A DNA stretch of 64,000 nt, taken from Bacteroidota bacterium (GTDB taxonomy: Bacteria; Bacteroidota; Bacteroidia; B-17B0; Aurantibacillaceae). The translations under genes were made by a program, and so were the position numbers. The DNA is taken from NCBI GenBank assembly GCA_018267825.1, contig JAFDXR010000016.1, forward strand, positions 1-64,000, written 5' to 3'. Positions 24,196 to 33,659 of the stretch are shown in pieces. Every line of letters begins with the position of its first letter. The stretch's first letter is position 1. Under the pieces are notes generated by a model. It ran no database searches, had not been told where the DNA came from, and was given only the letters and a program-made list of their open reading frames with translations.

Positions 24196-25532
24196 CAAAC
24201 ATTGTAAGCATTGTAAAACGGGCCAATGAGTTTCTGAATCACAAACTCTGGCGTGTGCGCCTTGATAAACTTGATAAGAAGCAGGGATTTCTTCTGAAAC
24301 AACTGCGTATTTTCATGTTGGCCATCAAGGGCTTCAATGACGATAAATGTATGTCGAAGGCCACCGCACTGACTTATTACACGTTGTTTTCGATTGTGCC
24401 CGTTATTGCTATTGCATTTGCCATTGCCAAGGGGTTTGGTTTTCAGGAGACGCTTCAGTCGCAGCTTGAACAGGGATTTGAAGATAAAAAGGAAATACTG
24501 GATTCTGTATTTGTGTATGCCAACTCCATGCTCGAGAAGGCCAAAGGCGGTGTTATTGCCGGTTTCGGAGTTGTGCTGCTCCTGTGGAGTGTCATGAAAC
24601 TCCTTTCCAGTATTGAGGCGAGTCTGAATGATATCTGGCAGATCAAGAAAAACAGGACCTGGATCCGGAAGATTACCGATTACTTATCGATTCTTTTGAT
24701 AGCTCCCATTTTTGTTTTTATTTCAAGTGGGCTCACGGTTGTACTCAAAACAGAAGTGGGGGTTGTAGGTTCTCATTTCGCTTATTTTTCCACAGCCGGT
24801 ATTTTTCTTTTAAAACTGTTTTCATTTGCGCTTTTATGGGTATTGTTTACTTTCCTGTACATGGCATTGCCAAACACCCGCGTTAATTTTAAAGCGGCAG
24901 CACTTGGGGGTATTGTGGGGGCATTGCTGTTTGTAGGTTTGGAGTGGGTGTACATTACATTCCAGGTTGGGGTAGCCCGTTACAGCGCTATTTATGGAGG
25001 TCTGGCGGCCTTACCTTTATTTCTGGGTTGGGTACAGTATTCGTGGTTTATTGTTTTGTTTGGTGCAGAGCTGGCTTTTGCCAATCAGAATGTAGATCAC
25101 TATGAACTGGAGAATGAAATTATGAATATCAGCGACCGTTACAAACGTGTTATTGCCTTAATGATCGCTAACCTGGTAACAAAGAATTTTATTGAGGGTG
25201 GTCAACCGATGACAGCGATGGAGATTGCTGAGAAACTGGATTTACCGGTCAGGCTGGCCCGTAATATCATTTTCGAATTCACGGAAACGGGTATTTTCGC
25301 TGAAATTAAAACCCACAATGATAAAGTAACAGCATATCAGCCCGGTATCTCGGAAAGCAAGCTTACTGTGAAATACATTATTGATAAGCTGGATGAGCGT
25401 GGCGTGAATGAATTACCGATTCATAACTCCGAAGAACTCAATATTATTAATCGGCTGATGCGCGATATGGATGATGTACTGAATACAACCAAGGGCAATA
25501 CGCTGGTGAGTGAAATATCGAGCTACAAATAA
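24192..25532 (+). CDS. YihY/BrkB-family membrane protein with C-terminal extension
   Basis: A 446-residue inner-membrane protein. The YihY/BrkB core (~residues 30-300) shows the family motif SKATALTYYTLFSIVPVIAIAFA and LWSVMKLLSSIEASLNDIW, then GGLAALPLFLGWVQYSWFIVLFGAEL. About six transmembrane segments are present. Beyond ~310, a soluble tail (MTAMEIAEKLDLPVRLARNIIFEFTETGIF) looks like a winged helix, which E. coli YihY (about 290 aa) lacks. The biochemical role of the family is unsettled; it is not the RNase BN it was once called. Last gene of the gpmA operon. Confidence 0.88.
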   Translation: MTNIVSIVKRANEFLNHKLWRVRLDKLDKKQGFLLKQLRIFMLAIKGFNDDKCMSKATALTYYTLFSIVPVIAIAFAIAKGFGFQETLQSQLEQGFEDKKEILDSVFVYANSMLEKAKGGVIAGFGVVLLLWSVMKLLSSIEASLNDIWQIKKNRTWIRKITDYLSILLIAPIFVFISSGLTVVLKTEVGVVGSHFAYFSTAGIFLLKLFSFALLWVLFTFLYMALPNTRVNFKAAALGGIVGALLFVGLEWVYITFQVGVARYSAIYGGLAALPLFLGWVQYSWFIVLFGAELAFANQNVDHYELENEIMNISDRYKRVIALMIANLVTKNFIEGGQPMTAMEIAEKLDLPVRLARNIIFEFTETGIFAEIKTHNDKVTAYQPGISESKLTVKYIIDKLDERGVNELPIHNSEELNIINRLMRDMDDVLNTTKGNTLVSEISSYK

Positions 25533-25588
25533 ATTGCAGAGGATGATTTCCCTGTCATAATCTGATTTACCTGTTATAATTTTACCTG

Positions 25589-26143
25589 ATGGAAACCTGG
25601 ACGAAATTATCGTTTTATGTTGCGGTATTGGGGTGGTGCATGTCATTTGTTGTGCATGTACTTTCTTTATTTGGTTTCGATGTTGGCGAAAAAATACCAC
25701 TCATTGGGTTATTGCATTTCGGAATTTTTATTGTTTGGCTGCCAACGGTAATCCGGATGAAGCTCCGGCAGGATGAGATGAAAACAAAAAAAGCGAATGG
25801 GAGTGTATTTTCAAACGCCAATCAGGTATTGAAAGCCTTGTTTGAGAATACGCCAGCCTGGTTAAAAATAGTGGCGATTATTTGTTTTATATATGCTCCG
25901 GTTAATTTTGTGATTTTTGCCATGAACCAAACCGGAAGCCCGGCTTTTGAAAACGGAGAATATATGATAAGAAATCATGGGGAGTTAATCCGTGTGATAA
26001 CCGCAGATGAATACCATTCGTTTTTGGCAAATGAACTCCGGGGGTTTTCAGGTCACTGGCTTTTCTTTTATGGACTTTCGGCTGCATCTTTGTTCCCATT
26101 TGGGAAACAAAAAGAGCATATAAAAAAAAGCGACCCTGTATAA
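25589..26143 (+). CDS. Predicted membrane protein of unknown function
   Basis: A 184-residue protein with four hydrophobic segments (about residues 8-28, 38-58, 95-115 and 152-172). Between them is a basic loop (RMKLRQDEMKTKKANGS). No family was recognised. The start is the ATG at 25589, directly after two near-identical 19-nt repeats. It ends at a weak bidirectional hairpin in front of a convergent DUF1761 gene. Confidence 0.7.
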   Translation: METWTKLSFYVAVLGWCMSFVVHVLSLFGFDVGEKIPLIGLLHFGIFIVWLPTVIRMKLRQDEMKTKKANGSVFSNANQVLKALFENTPAWLKIVAIICFIYAPVNFVIFAMNQTGSPAFENGEYMIRNHGELIRVITADEYHSFLANELRGFSGHWLFFYGLSAASLFPFGKQKEHIKKSDPV

Positions 26144-26154
26144 GCCGCTTTTTT
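26124..26154. terminator. Possible weak bidirectional terminator
   Basis: AAAAAAGCG (26124-26132) pairs with CGCTTTTTT (26146-26154) around a 13-nt loop that contains the stop codon of the upstream gene. The stem is AT-rich, so confidence is modest. Confidence 0.4.
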
Positions 26155-26172
26155 GAGTCAAAGAAAAATAGA

Positions 26173-26670
26173 TTAAGCCCACTGGCAGATCACACCACCC
26201 ATCAGGGCAAAGCTAATGATCCAGTAGCCAGCATTGATGGCAATGTATTTAAAGCCCCTTCTTTCAAACAGGGCGTTAATACTTAAAAGGGGAAGTGCCA
26301 GGAAAATTCCGGAAATAGTGCCATGAAAGGCGCCGTGTTTGAAGGTTCTGTGATCATGACCGTATTTCTCCATCAGGGTTTTCAATAGTTGTGATGACTC
26401 CGAATTTGGGTCTGCAGAATCGGCCTGGAATTTCAGGATAGATCCAAAGTGAATCTGATGAATCACCAAGGCCTGCATAATCATGGCGATCATAAAGCTG
26501 AATAAGATCGTTAGGCCAAATACGACGATCATATTGGCGCCTTTGGCTTTTTCTTCAGTCATGCCGGAGGCCGACATCCAGGCTTTGCCAAAGCCAATTT
26601 TAGGGTTATACCATACAAAACCAATGACGAGGGGAATTAATGTTGCTGCTAGTAAAATAGGGAAATTCAT
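26173..26670 (-). CDS. DUF1761 family membrane protein
   Basis: A 165-residue membrane protein. The opening segment LLAATLIPLVIGFVWYNPKIGFGKAW is the DUF1761 signature. It is followed by TM segments at ~45-68, ~113-133 and ~143-163, and a soluble region with HDHRTFKHGAFHGT. The biological role is unknown. It has its own -7 promoter match (TACATTTG on the minus strand, 26696-26703). The ATG at 26670 is clear. Confidence 0.85.
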   Translation of the reverse strand: MNFPILLAATLIPLVIGFVWYNPKIGFGKAWMSASGMTEEKAKGANMIVVFGLTILFSFMIAMIMQALVIHQIHFGSILKFQADSADPNSESSQLLKTLMEKYGHDHRTFKHGAFHGTISGIFLALPLLSINALFERRGFKYIAINAGYWIISFALMGGVICQWA

Positions 26671-26695
26671 AATGATAAGGGTTTAAAGGTTTAAC

Positions 26696-26703
26696 CAAAT
26701 GTA
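26696..26703 (-). promoter_or_regulatory. -7 promoter element (TACATTTG) of the DUF1761 gene
   Basis: Minus-strand TACATTTG matches TAnnTTTG, 26 bp before the ATG. Confidence 0.5.
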
Positions 26704-26777
26704 AGACATTCGAAAAAAAGATATACTATTTTTAACTGAAAAATTTACCGCCAATAATATACCGAGTATAAGTAAAT

Positions 26778-27083
26778 ATGAGTAAAGAAGAAGCTTTATA
26801 CCTTGAGCTTGGTCAGTCGATAAAGGGGGCAGAAGAGAGTCAGATGTTCGGAAAACACTGTTTTAAGATCCATGCTAAGGCATTTGTATGCTTCTTTGAA
26901 AACTGCATGGTTTTTAAACTAAACGGAAAAGCACACGAAACAGCATTGGGATTAAAAGGATCCAAACTCTTTGATCCGTCGGGTAAAGGCCGCGCTATGA
27001 AAGAGTGGGTACAGGTTCCGTTTACACACAAAGATCAGTGGAAAGAGTTTGCCAATGCGGCTTTCACCTATGTGAAAACTTAG
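26778..27083 (+). CDS. TfoX/YjbR-like small protein
   Basis: A 101-residue cytoplasmic protein. KIHAKAFVCFFENCMVFKL followed by LFDPSGKGRAMKEWVQVP matches the general plan of the TfoX N-terminal / MmcQ-YjbR fold, where a beta sheet leads to a conserved R-x-M-x-x-W-V segment. Proteins of this type in Bacteroidota have no established function. Its stop is 24 bp from the convergent rhomboid gene. Confidence 0.6.
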   Translation: MSKEEALYLELGQSIKGAEESQMFGKHCFKIHAKAFVCFFENCMVFKLNGKAHETALGLKGSKLFDPSGKGRAMKEWVQVPFTHKDQWKEFANAAFTYVKT

Positions 27084-27107
27084 ATTTTCAATTTTAAATA
27101 ACCGCCA

Positions 27108-28550
27108 TCAATTCAAACTATCGAGTAGCTTAGTGAGCTGAGCATTGCAACTGTCCAATTGCGACATAGCAACAGCGGTTGTATCCCCTGCATAGATATT
27201 GCGAATGAGTTCATAGCTCTCGATACGTGTTTTACAGTATTCGATAATGACATCGTTACGATTAGCCATACTTTCAGGCAAGCCATGTTCTTTGGCTTGT
27301 TCAACAATGGCAAGGCATTTCTCCCAGTTGGGTAACCCCTTTGTCTTAATGAAATCAATACGCATCTCTGCACTTGCTGTTTCCGGAATATCGAAAAGTT
27401 TTAAAGCTTCCGATTCAAGCTCCGTGAATTGCTTTAAATCTGATTCGTAACTTACCATTCTGTTTGGTATAAAGTAAGCGGCAGACATCACTCCAAGCGC
27501 CAGAATAATAATCGCCATAGACGACTTCTTTTTAAAATCTTCGGTGGCTGTTGGGCGAAGACCAGGATAAAAAGCATAGCCAATAACAGCACCACCCAGT
27601 AAGCCGCCGATGTGTGCCGCATTATCGATCCCGCCTTTTAAACCAAAAATGAGGTTATAGCCTATGAAGGTGACCATGCTGGCCAGTTGATCATTTCGCC
27701 GGCTGCGGTCAATCAGGTTTGTCGTCAACAGGGCAAGGTATACGCCGTACATCCCAAAAATGGCACCTGATGCGCCAGCTGCTACCACCGGATCGTTCCA
27801 GAGTGCACTTACCAGACTTCCGCAGATTCCGGCCAGGATATAGGCGCTAAAGAAACGAAAGCGCCCGAGTATGGGTTCCAGAATGGCACCAATGTACAAC
27901 AAGGCATACATGTTAAGTGCCAAATGAATGATACCAATGTGAATAAAACAGCAGCTGATCAATCGCCACCATTGCCCGGCAAGCGTTACAGGGCCCAGGT
28001 TGGCGCCCCAGTTCATGAGTTCTTCAGTGCCGGGAGACATAATACTGACACCCGACGCCACCATTAAAATAAAGATCAGGATATTGATCCCGATCAAAAT
28101 TGGTGTTACGAAATAACCCTCCCGGGGCCTGAATAAATCTTTGAAAGCCGTTGTCTGTTCAGATGCACCGGTATGATCCGTGTTCTTAGCCTGTTCCATA
28201 TCATGAAGCAGGGCCTGGTATTTCTCCGATAATTCAGGCTCATGAAGCTTATGGCGGATCTCTTCAAACGTTTCAATAAAAGCGTTTATATGTTTCTGCT
28301 GCCCGTCGATGCTTATCCCGCCAGAAGAAATATAATGAAGCAGTATTCTGCTTTCCTCGATCAATACCTGCAGATAATCTCCTTCGTTTAATAAACCCGA
28401 TGGGGTTTCGGCAGAGAAACCAAGCGCTGTGATATAACGCGGTTTCAGGTGCAGGGCCTTTGCCGACTCTACGGCAATAACCAGAGCCTGGGGCCCCGTG
28501 AGATTCAAAAGACTAATAAAATTAAAAGCCTTTTCAGAAGATTCATTCAT
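27108..28550 (-). CDS. Rhomboid-family intramembrane serine protease
   Basis: A 480-residue membrane protease. The soluble N-terminal part (~residues 1-130) resembles a regulatory or binding domain. The rhomboid core follows: PILIGINILIFILMVASG as TM1, GQWWRLISCCFIHIGIIHLALNM for the TM2 region, the catalytic serine in GASGAIFGMYG (near residue 260) and histidine in AAHIGGLLGG (near residue 311). A C-terminal tail of ~100 residues lies beyond the last membrane segment. It follows dnaE by 9 bp, so it is probably part of the dnaE operon. Substrates are unknown. Confidence 0.92.
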   Translation of the reverse strand: MNESSEKAFNFISLLNLTGPQALVIAVESAKALHLKPRYITALGFSAETPSGLLNEGDYLQVLIEESRILLHYISSGGISIDGQQKHINAFIETFEEIRHKLHEPELSEKYQALLHDMEQAKNTDHTGASEQTTAFKDLFRPREGYFVTPILIGINILIFILMVASGVSIMSPGTEELMNWGANLGPVTLAGQWWRLISCCFIHIGIIHLALNMYALLYIGAILEPILGRFRFFSAYILAGICGSLVSALWNDPVVAAGASGAIFGMYGVYLALLTTNLIDRSRRNDQLASMVTFIGYNLIFGLKGGIDNAAHIGGLLGGAVIGYAFYPGLRPTATEDFKKKSSMAIIILALGVMSAAYFIPNRMVSYESDLKQFTELESEALKLFDIPETASAEMRIDFIKTKGLPNWEKCLAIVEQAKEHGLPESMANRNDVIIEYCKTRIESYELIRNIYAGDTTAVAMSQLDSCNAQLTKLLDSLN

Positions 28551-28559
28551 ACAAAAAAA

Positions 28560-31500
28560 TCAATTCAGTTCGTATACAGCTCCCATTTTATCGAGCTCTG
28601 TTGTAAGCTCTGTATTAACGGCTACTTTAAAGGCTTTTGAAAATAATTTGACAGACATGTTTTCGGCAGGGTCTTCTACATAAAACTCTACATTGCATTT
28701 ACCGGTATTCGATTTGAAAAGCGCTTCGATGCCCGCAATCAGTTCTTCATTTAATTGCTGAATATCCATACGGAGTTTCATAGTACTGAATACCGTTTCT
28801 TTTACCTGCTCCAGCAATTCAATCTTCTGCACTTTCAACTCGAGGCTTCCCGGCTGATTGTAACGTTCCTGAACTTTGGCTTTGATAAACACAAAAAGAT
28901 TGGCTACCATGAATTTGTTGTACTCAACAAAGTCCTTCCCAAAAAGCATCAGCTCCATGGCTCCATGGTAGTCTTCTATCACCAGTTTCCCGAATGCATT
29001 TCCGGTTTTACTGGTGCGGTTTTCAAAGTTGGTAACGATGCCGCCAAACGTTATGTCTTTTCCTTTAAATGGTTCCAGACCTGCTTTAAGCTGGGCACAG
29101 GTAGCATTGCAGCGGTGATCCAGAATGAGTTTATAAGGATCGAGCGGGTGTCCCGAAATGAAGAATCCTACAACTTCTTTTTCACGGGCCAGTTGTTCCA
29201 GGCTTGTCCAAGGTTCAACCTTCGGGAGTGTTGGCTCAGTTACCTGAATCTCATCCTCACCTCCGAATAAACTGGCCTGAGATGTATCATTACCATTATT
29301 GATCTGGTTTCCGTACCGGATCATTTTATCGATCAGTGTTTGTCCGTCGGTATCGGCTGTAAAGAACATGGCCCTGTGAATGCCTTCAAAACTGTCAAAC
29401 CCACCGGCCAGCGCAAGACCCTCTATCGATTTCTTATTAACGCTTTTGCTGTCAAGGCGTTTGGCTAAATCAAACACAGATTCAAATTTGCCATTCGCAT
29501 TGCGTTCTTCTACAATATTGTTGACCGTATTTTCACCTACGCCTTTAATAGCTCCCATACCAAAGCGGATATCGCCACTCGGCATAACGCTGAACTTGGC
29601 AAAACCCTCATTGATGTCGGGACCAAGTACTTTAATACCCATGCGTTTGCATTCTTCCATGAAGAAAGAAATCTTTTCGATATTACCAGAATGGTTCAGC
29701 ACAGACGCCATGAACTCAGCAGGGTAGTGGGCTTTAATATAGGCAGTCTGGAATGCTACGTATGCATAGCAGGTAGAGTGCGATTTGTTGAAAGCATAAG
29801 AAGCGAAAGCTTCCCAGTCTTTCCATACTTTTTCAGATACAGCAGGGTCATGACCGTTGGCTTTGCAATTGTCGATAAACTTGCCTTTCATTTTATCCAG
29901 TGTAGCCCTGTCTTTTTTACCCATGGCTTTACGCAGGGTATCGGCATCACCTTTGGTAAAATTGGCCAGTTTTTGCGATAAGCGCATAACCTGTTCCTGG
30001 TATACGGTAATCCCGTATGTTTCCTGAAGGTATTCGTCCATTCCTTCCAGGTCGTAGGTTACAGGTTCGCGGCCATGTTTACGGTTAATGTAATTCGGGA
30101 TATAAGCCAATGGTCCCGGACGATACAGGGCGTTCATGGCAATGAGGTCGTTGAAACTATCGGGTTTCAGCTCCTTCAGCGATTTCTGCATTCCGATACT
30201 TTCGTACTGGAATATACCGTTGGTTTCGCCACGCTGGAATAATTCGTAGGTTTTCTTATCGTCGAGCGGTATGGCATCAATGTCGATGTCAATGCCATGT
30301 CCCTGCTTAATGTAACGTAAGGCATCCTTAATGATGGTCAAGGTTCTTAAACCGAGGAAGTCCATCTTGAGTAGTCCTGCGCTTTCGGCCACGGAGTTGT
30401 CAAACTGGGTCACAAGCATGTCGCTGTCTTTGGCCTTCGTAACCGGTACATACTTCGACATTTCATCGGGTGTAATGATCACACCACAGGCATGGATCCC
30501 GGTATTACGCAGACAACCTTCAAGCTCATAAGCCTGTTTCAGTACATCGGCTTCCGGTGTTTTTTCTTCGGCCAGTTTCCGGAAGTTGTAAGACTGCTCC
30601 ACAACTTCGCGTTTATCCTTGATCTTGTCGAGGTATTTTTCGTCAATTCCACCGGGCTTCAGCAGGGCTTTGAGTTCTGCTTCCAGGCTGTCGGGAAACG
30701 ACTTGGCCAGTTTATCGGCATCGGGTAATGGAAGGTCGAGCACACGGGCTGTATCGCGGATGGCCGATTTACCCCCCATAGTACCATAGGTAATGATCTG
30801 AGCCACCTGGTTAAAGCCATATTTGTTGATAACGTAGTCAATGACTTTGTCGCGGCCTTCGTCGTCGAAGTCAATATCAATATCGGGCATACTGATACGA
30901 TCCGGATTAAGAAAACGCTCAAAGAGCAAATCGAATTTGATCGGGTCCACATTGGTAATACCGAGGCAGTAGGCAATAGCAGAGCCGGCAGCACTACCAC
31001 GACCGGGGCCAACCGATACACCCATTTTACGGGCTTCTGAAATAAAGTCGGCCACAATGAGGAAGTAACCCGGGTAACCCATCCGTTCGATGGTGGCGAG
31101 CTCAAAGTCTATACGGTCTTTGATATCCTGCGTCATATCCGGGTAACGACGTGCAGCACCTTCGTAGGTGAGATGTGACATGTAAATAAACTGTTCGGCA
31201 ATGGTCCTGACCTCTGCCTTACGGATTTCAATATCCTGCTCGCTCAGGTTTTTCGATTGCCAGTCTTTTTCTTTCAGGGCACATATCCGTATAAACGATT
31301 GCTGAATGGCTTCTTCATTGGACTGTATGAAGTCTGCAGCGATTTCAAACTTGGGTAATAATACATCACGTCCGAGTTTAAACTGCTCAATCTTATCAAC
31401 GATCTCGTCGGTTGTGGCAATGGCTTCCGGAAGATCTTTGAAGAGGTCGATCATTTCCTTCGGGGACTTGAAGTAGTATTCATTATTTGGCATGCCATAC

Positions 31501-33011
31501 CGGAATCCACGGCCACGGCCTACCGGTGTGGTTTTCTTTTCGCCGTCTTTCACACAGAGTAAAATATCGTGTGCATCGGAACCTTTTTTATCGAGGTAAT
31601 AATTGCTGTTGGCGGCAAAGTATTTTACGTTATGTTTTTTTGCAAAGCCAAGCAATACCTGGTTCACGTGCTCTTCTTCAGGCAGGTTGTGGCGATTGAG
31701 TTCCACATAAAAATCTTCACCGAATTGTTCTTTATACCACAGAAATGCAGCTTCTGCCTGTTCTTCGCCAACGTTTAAAATCAGGCTTGGAATTTCAGAG
31801 CTGAGAGATCCTGTGGTGGCAATCAGCCCGTCTTTGTATTGAAGCAATATGTCTTTATCGATCCGCGGCACGTAATAAAATCCATCGATCAGGCCAATGG
31901 AACTGATCTTACAAAGATTCTGGTAGCCCTTGCGCGATTTTGCTATCAACACCTGGGTGTAGCCGTTGTCCTGTTTGGTACGGTCCTTATGATTCTGATT
32001 GATGTTCACCTCGCAGCCAATAATGCATTTGAGCTCGTGTTTCTTATCGCCTTGCTTTTCACCTTTTTCAATAGCCTCGTTATGGGCTTTGATACTTTTG
32101 TTTTGTTTATCAATAGCCTGCCAGAACTGGAATGCACCGTACATGTTTCCATGGTCGGTGAGGGCAACACCCCGGCAATTGTATTCGGCTGCTTTTTTTA
32201 CCAGGTCGCCTACATCACTGGTCGATTGCAGTACAGAGAATTGCGTGTGATTATGGAGGTGCGAAAAGAGCAGGGCAGAGGTGTCGACTGTTTTGGTGTC
32301 GGTTCCACTGCCGGTATCGGAAGTACTTTTATTTTTGCGTTCTTTCCAGGCTTGTTCATGCTTCAGTAAAGCAGAAAGATCCGGGGCCTGGTAGTTAATC
32401 TGCGGCAGGTCGTTAACCGTTAGTTCGTTAACTTTAGTAATACCACGTTTAATGATCTCAAAAAAGGCCTTTGCCGTAGCGGTTACGTCGAATGCAGCGT
32501 TATGAGCCTCTGCGAAAGAATCGTTGAAGAGTTTCTGGTAGAGTTCGGTGAGTGTAGGCCATTTGAACTTGCCGCCACGTCCGCCGGGAATGGCACAGAA
32601 TTCGGTAGTCTGATCATTTTTAGTGTCAATAACGCCTTTGCCGTCGAACACATTGGGTAATCCGCAACGCAGGAATTCGGCCCCGATAATATTGATATCA
32701 AACTCGATATTGTGCCCGCAGAGGTACTGTGTTTGTTGTACGACTTCTGCAAAGCGTGACAGAATCTCTTTCAGGTCCTGACCTTCTTCAACGGCCCGTT
32801 CATTGGTAATGCCGTGCACCTGAACAGCTGCAAAAGGAATAGTATAGCCTTCGGGTCTAATGATGATGGAATCGTGCTGGATCAGTTTACCGGTGGCATC
32901 GTGCAACTGCCAGGCGATCTGGACCATGCGCGGCCAGTTGTCGGAATCGGTCAGCGGCGCATTGTAATTGCGGGGTAAGCCAGTGGTTTCGGTATCAAAT
33001 ATTAAGAACAT
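28560..33011 (-). CDS. dnaE: DNA polymerase III alpha subunit fused to DEDDh exonuclease
   Basis: A 1483-residue replicative polymerase. Residues 1-~200 form a DnaQ-like 3'-5' exonuclease: DTETTG (residues 7-12), CGHNIEFDINIIG and EAHNAAFDVTATA carry the DEDDh residues, so proofreading looks intact. From ~250 follow the PHP domain (HLHNHTQFSVLQ), the palm with the catalytic aspartates in MPDIDIDFDDEGRDK (~705), fingers (YQEQVMRLSQKLANFTKG), the helix-hairpin-helix region and an OB fold near 1310 (ITFGGIVTNFENRTS). This is the DnaE1 type. The exonuclease fusion is typical of Bacteroidota. A PH-domain gene lies 42 bp upstream and a rhomboid gene 9 bp downstream. Confidence 0.97.
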   Translation of the reverse strand: MFLIFDTETTGLPRNYNAPLTDSDNWPRMVQIAWQLHDATGKLIQHDSIIIRPEGYTIPFAAVQVHGITNERAVEEGQDLKEILSRFAEVVQQTQYLCGHNIEFDINIIGAEFLRCGLPNVFDGKGVIDTKNDQTTEFCAIPGGRGGKFKWPTLTELYQKLFNDSFAEAHNAAFDVTATAKAFFEIIKRGITKVNELTVNDLPQINYQAPDLSALLKHEQAWKERKNKSTSDTGSGTDTKTVDTSALLFSHLHNHTQFSVLQSTSDVGDLVKKAAEYNCRGVALTDHGNMYGAFQFWQAIDKQNKSIKAHNEAIEKGEKQGDKKHELKCIIGCEVNINQNHKDRTKQDNGYTQVLIAKSRKGYQNLCKISSIGLIDGFYYVPRIDKDILLQYKDGLIATTGSLSSEIPSLILNVGEEQAEAAFLWYKEQFGEDFYVELNRHNLPEEEHVNQVLLGFAKKHNVKYFAANSNYYLDKKGSDAHDILLCVKDGEKKTTPVGRGRGFRYGMPNNEYYFKSPKEMIDLFKDLPEAIATTDEIVDKIEQFKLGRDVLLPKFEIAADFIQSNEEAIQQSFIRICALKEKDWQSKNLSEQDIEIRKAEVRTIAEQFIYMSHLTYEGAARRYPDMTQDIKDRIDFELATIERMGYPGYFLIVADFISEARKMGVSVGPGRGSAAGSAIAYCLGITNVDPIKFDLLFERFLNPDRISMPDIDIDFDDEGRDKVIDYVINKYGFNQVAQIITYGTMGGKSAIRDTARVLDLPLPDADKLAKSFPDSLEAELKALLKPGGIDEKYLDKIKDKREVVEQSYNFRKLAEEKTPEADVLKQAYELEGCLRNTGIHACGVIITPDEMSKYVPVTKAKDSDMLVTQFDNSVAESAGLLKMDFLGLRTLTIIKDALRYIKQGHGIDIDIDAIPLDDKKTYELFQRGETNGIFQYESIGMQKSLKELKPDSFNDLIAMNALYRPGPLAYIPNYINRKHGREPVTYDLEGMDEYLQETYGITVYQEQVMRLSQKLANFTKGDADTLRKAMGKKDRATLDKMKGKFIDNCKANGHDPAVSEKVWKDWEAFASYAFNKSHSTCYAYVAFQTAYIKAHYPAEFMASVLNHSGNIEKISFFMEECKRMGIKVLGPDINEGFAKFSVMPSGDIRFGMGAIKGVGENTVNNIVEERNANGKFESVFDLAKRLDSKSVNKKSIEGLALAGGFDSFEGIHRAMFFTADTDGQTLIDKMIRYGNQINNGNDTSQASLFGGEDEIQVTEPTLPKVEPWTSLEQLAREKEVVGFFISGHPLDPYKLILDHRCNATCAQLKAGLEPFKGKDITFGGIVTNFENRTSKTGNAFGKLVIEDYHGAMELMLFGKDFVEYNKFMVANLFVFIKAKVQERYNQPGSLELKVQKIELLEQVKETVFSTMKLRMDIQQLNEELIAGIEALFKSNTGKCNVEFYVEDPAENMSVKLFSKAFKVAVNTELTTELDKMGAVYELN

Positions 33012-33020
33012 ATATGGTAG

Positions 33021-33054
33021 AGATTTGAGACGTTAGATATTAGATTTGAGATGT
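33021..33054. repeat. Short direct repeat AGATTTGAGAyGT
   Basis: AGATTTGAGACGT at 33021-33033 and AGATTTGAGATGT at 33042-33054 lie 21 bp apart in the spacer between dnaE and the PH-domain gene. No function is evident. Confidence 0.55.
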
Positions 33055-33602
33055 CAGGGTTTGGGAGCTGAAAGAATATTTTTAATCTGGATCAGTTCGT
33101 TTTTAATATCCGTTAAAAGTTCTGTATCGCTTGTTGCACCTGATTTTCCGGTGAATGAATATTTTTCGTGGATAACTTTTTCGCGTTGAGCCAGAATCTG
33201 CGCTTTAAAGCCCTCTGCGTTTTCAATACCCAGCATACTCATCATGTTGTTGTTATGATGCCCGCCACCGCCGCCTGCGGTTTCTACTTTTATAAGTGTG
33301 AGGCCGAAATAGCGGAGTATCGGACCTCCTATAAAGGAGAGGTCCTGGATGTTCTCCAGAGGAATGGTTTTCTCTATATGTAATATCAGTCCTTTTGAAA
33401 AGCGGAGATTTTTGGTGCCCAGCTGACACGACAAGGTTTTAAAGAACTTGCCGCTGAGCCACTGGCCAAGGCCCAAGATCCAGAAAGGCACAACAATCCA
33501 GCCAATAATGCTGGTGATCAGGTAAAAAAGTACAATGAAAAATATGTATGTTTTCACCTTCGGATTGAAGGTAGCCGTGTTCAGAATCAACTCTTCGGTC
33601 AT
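33054..33602 (-). CDS. Bacterial PH-domain membrane protein (YdbS-like)
   Basis: A 182-residue membrane protein. Two transmembrane helices lie near residues 17-34 and 37-55, followed by a bacterial PH domain (KNLRFSKGLILHIEKTIPL, then IQDLSFIGGPILRYFGLTLIKVETAG). The glycine/histidine-rich loop GGGGGHHNNNMM is unusual. The last ~40 residues are a charged tail. Function unknown. It precedes dnaE on the same strand. Confidence 0.85.
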   Translation of the reverse strand: MTEELILNTATFNPKVKTYIFFIVLFYLITSIIGWIVVPFWILGLGQWLSGKFFKTLSCQLGTKNLRFSKGLILHIEKTIPLENIQDLSFIGGPILRYFGLTLIKVETAGGGGGHHNNNMMSMLGIENAEGFKAQILAQREKVIHEKYSFTGKSGATSDTELLTDIKNELIQIKNILSAPKP

Positions 33603-33659
33603 CCTTTAAAATTACGAAGATTGAAGGAGGAATTCAATGGTGTTGATATTTTTTGGATA

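Noticed and set aside
31839-32369. A 176-codon plus-strand frame opposite dnaE
   Set aside because: It is antisense to the exonuclease/PHP region of dnaE and has no promoter or family match.
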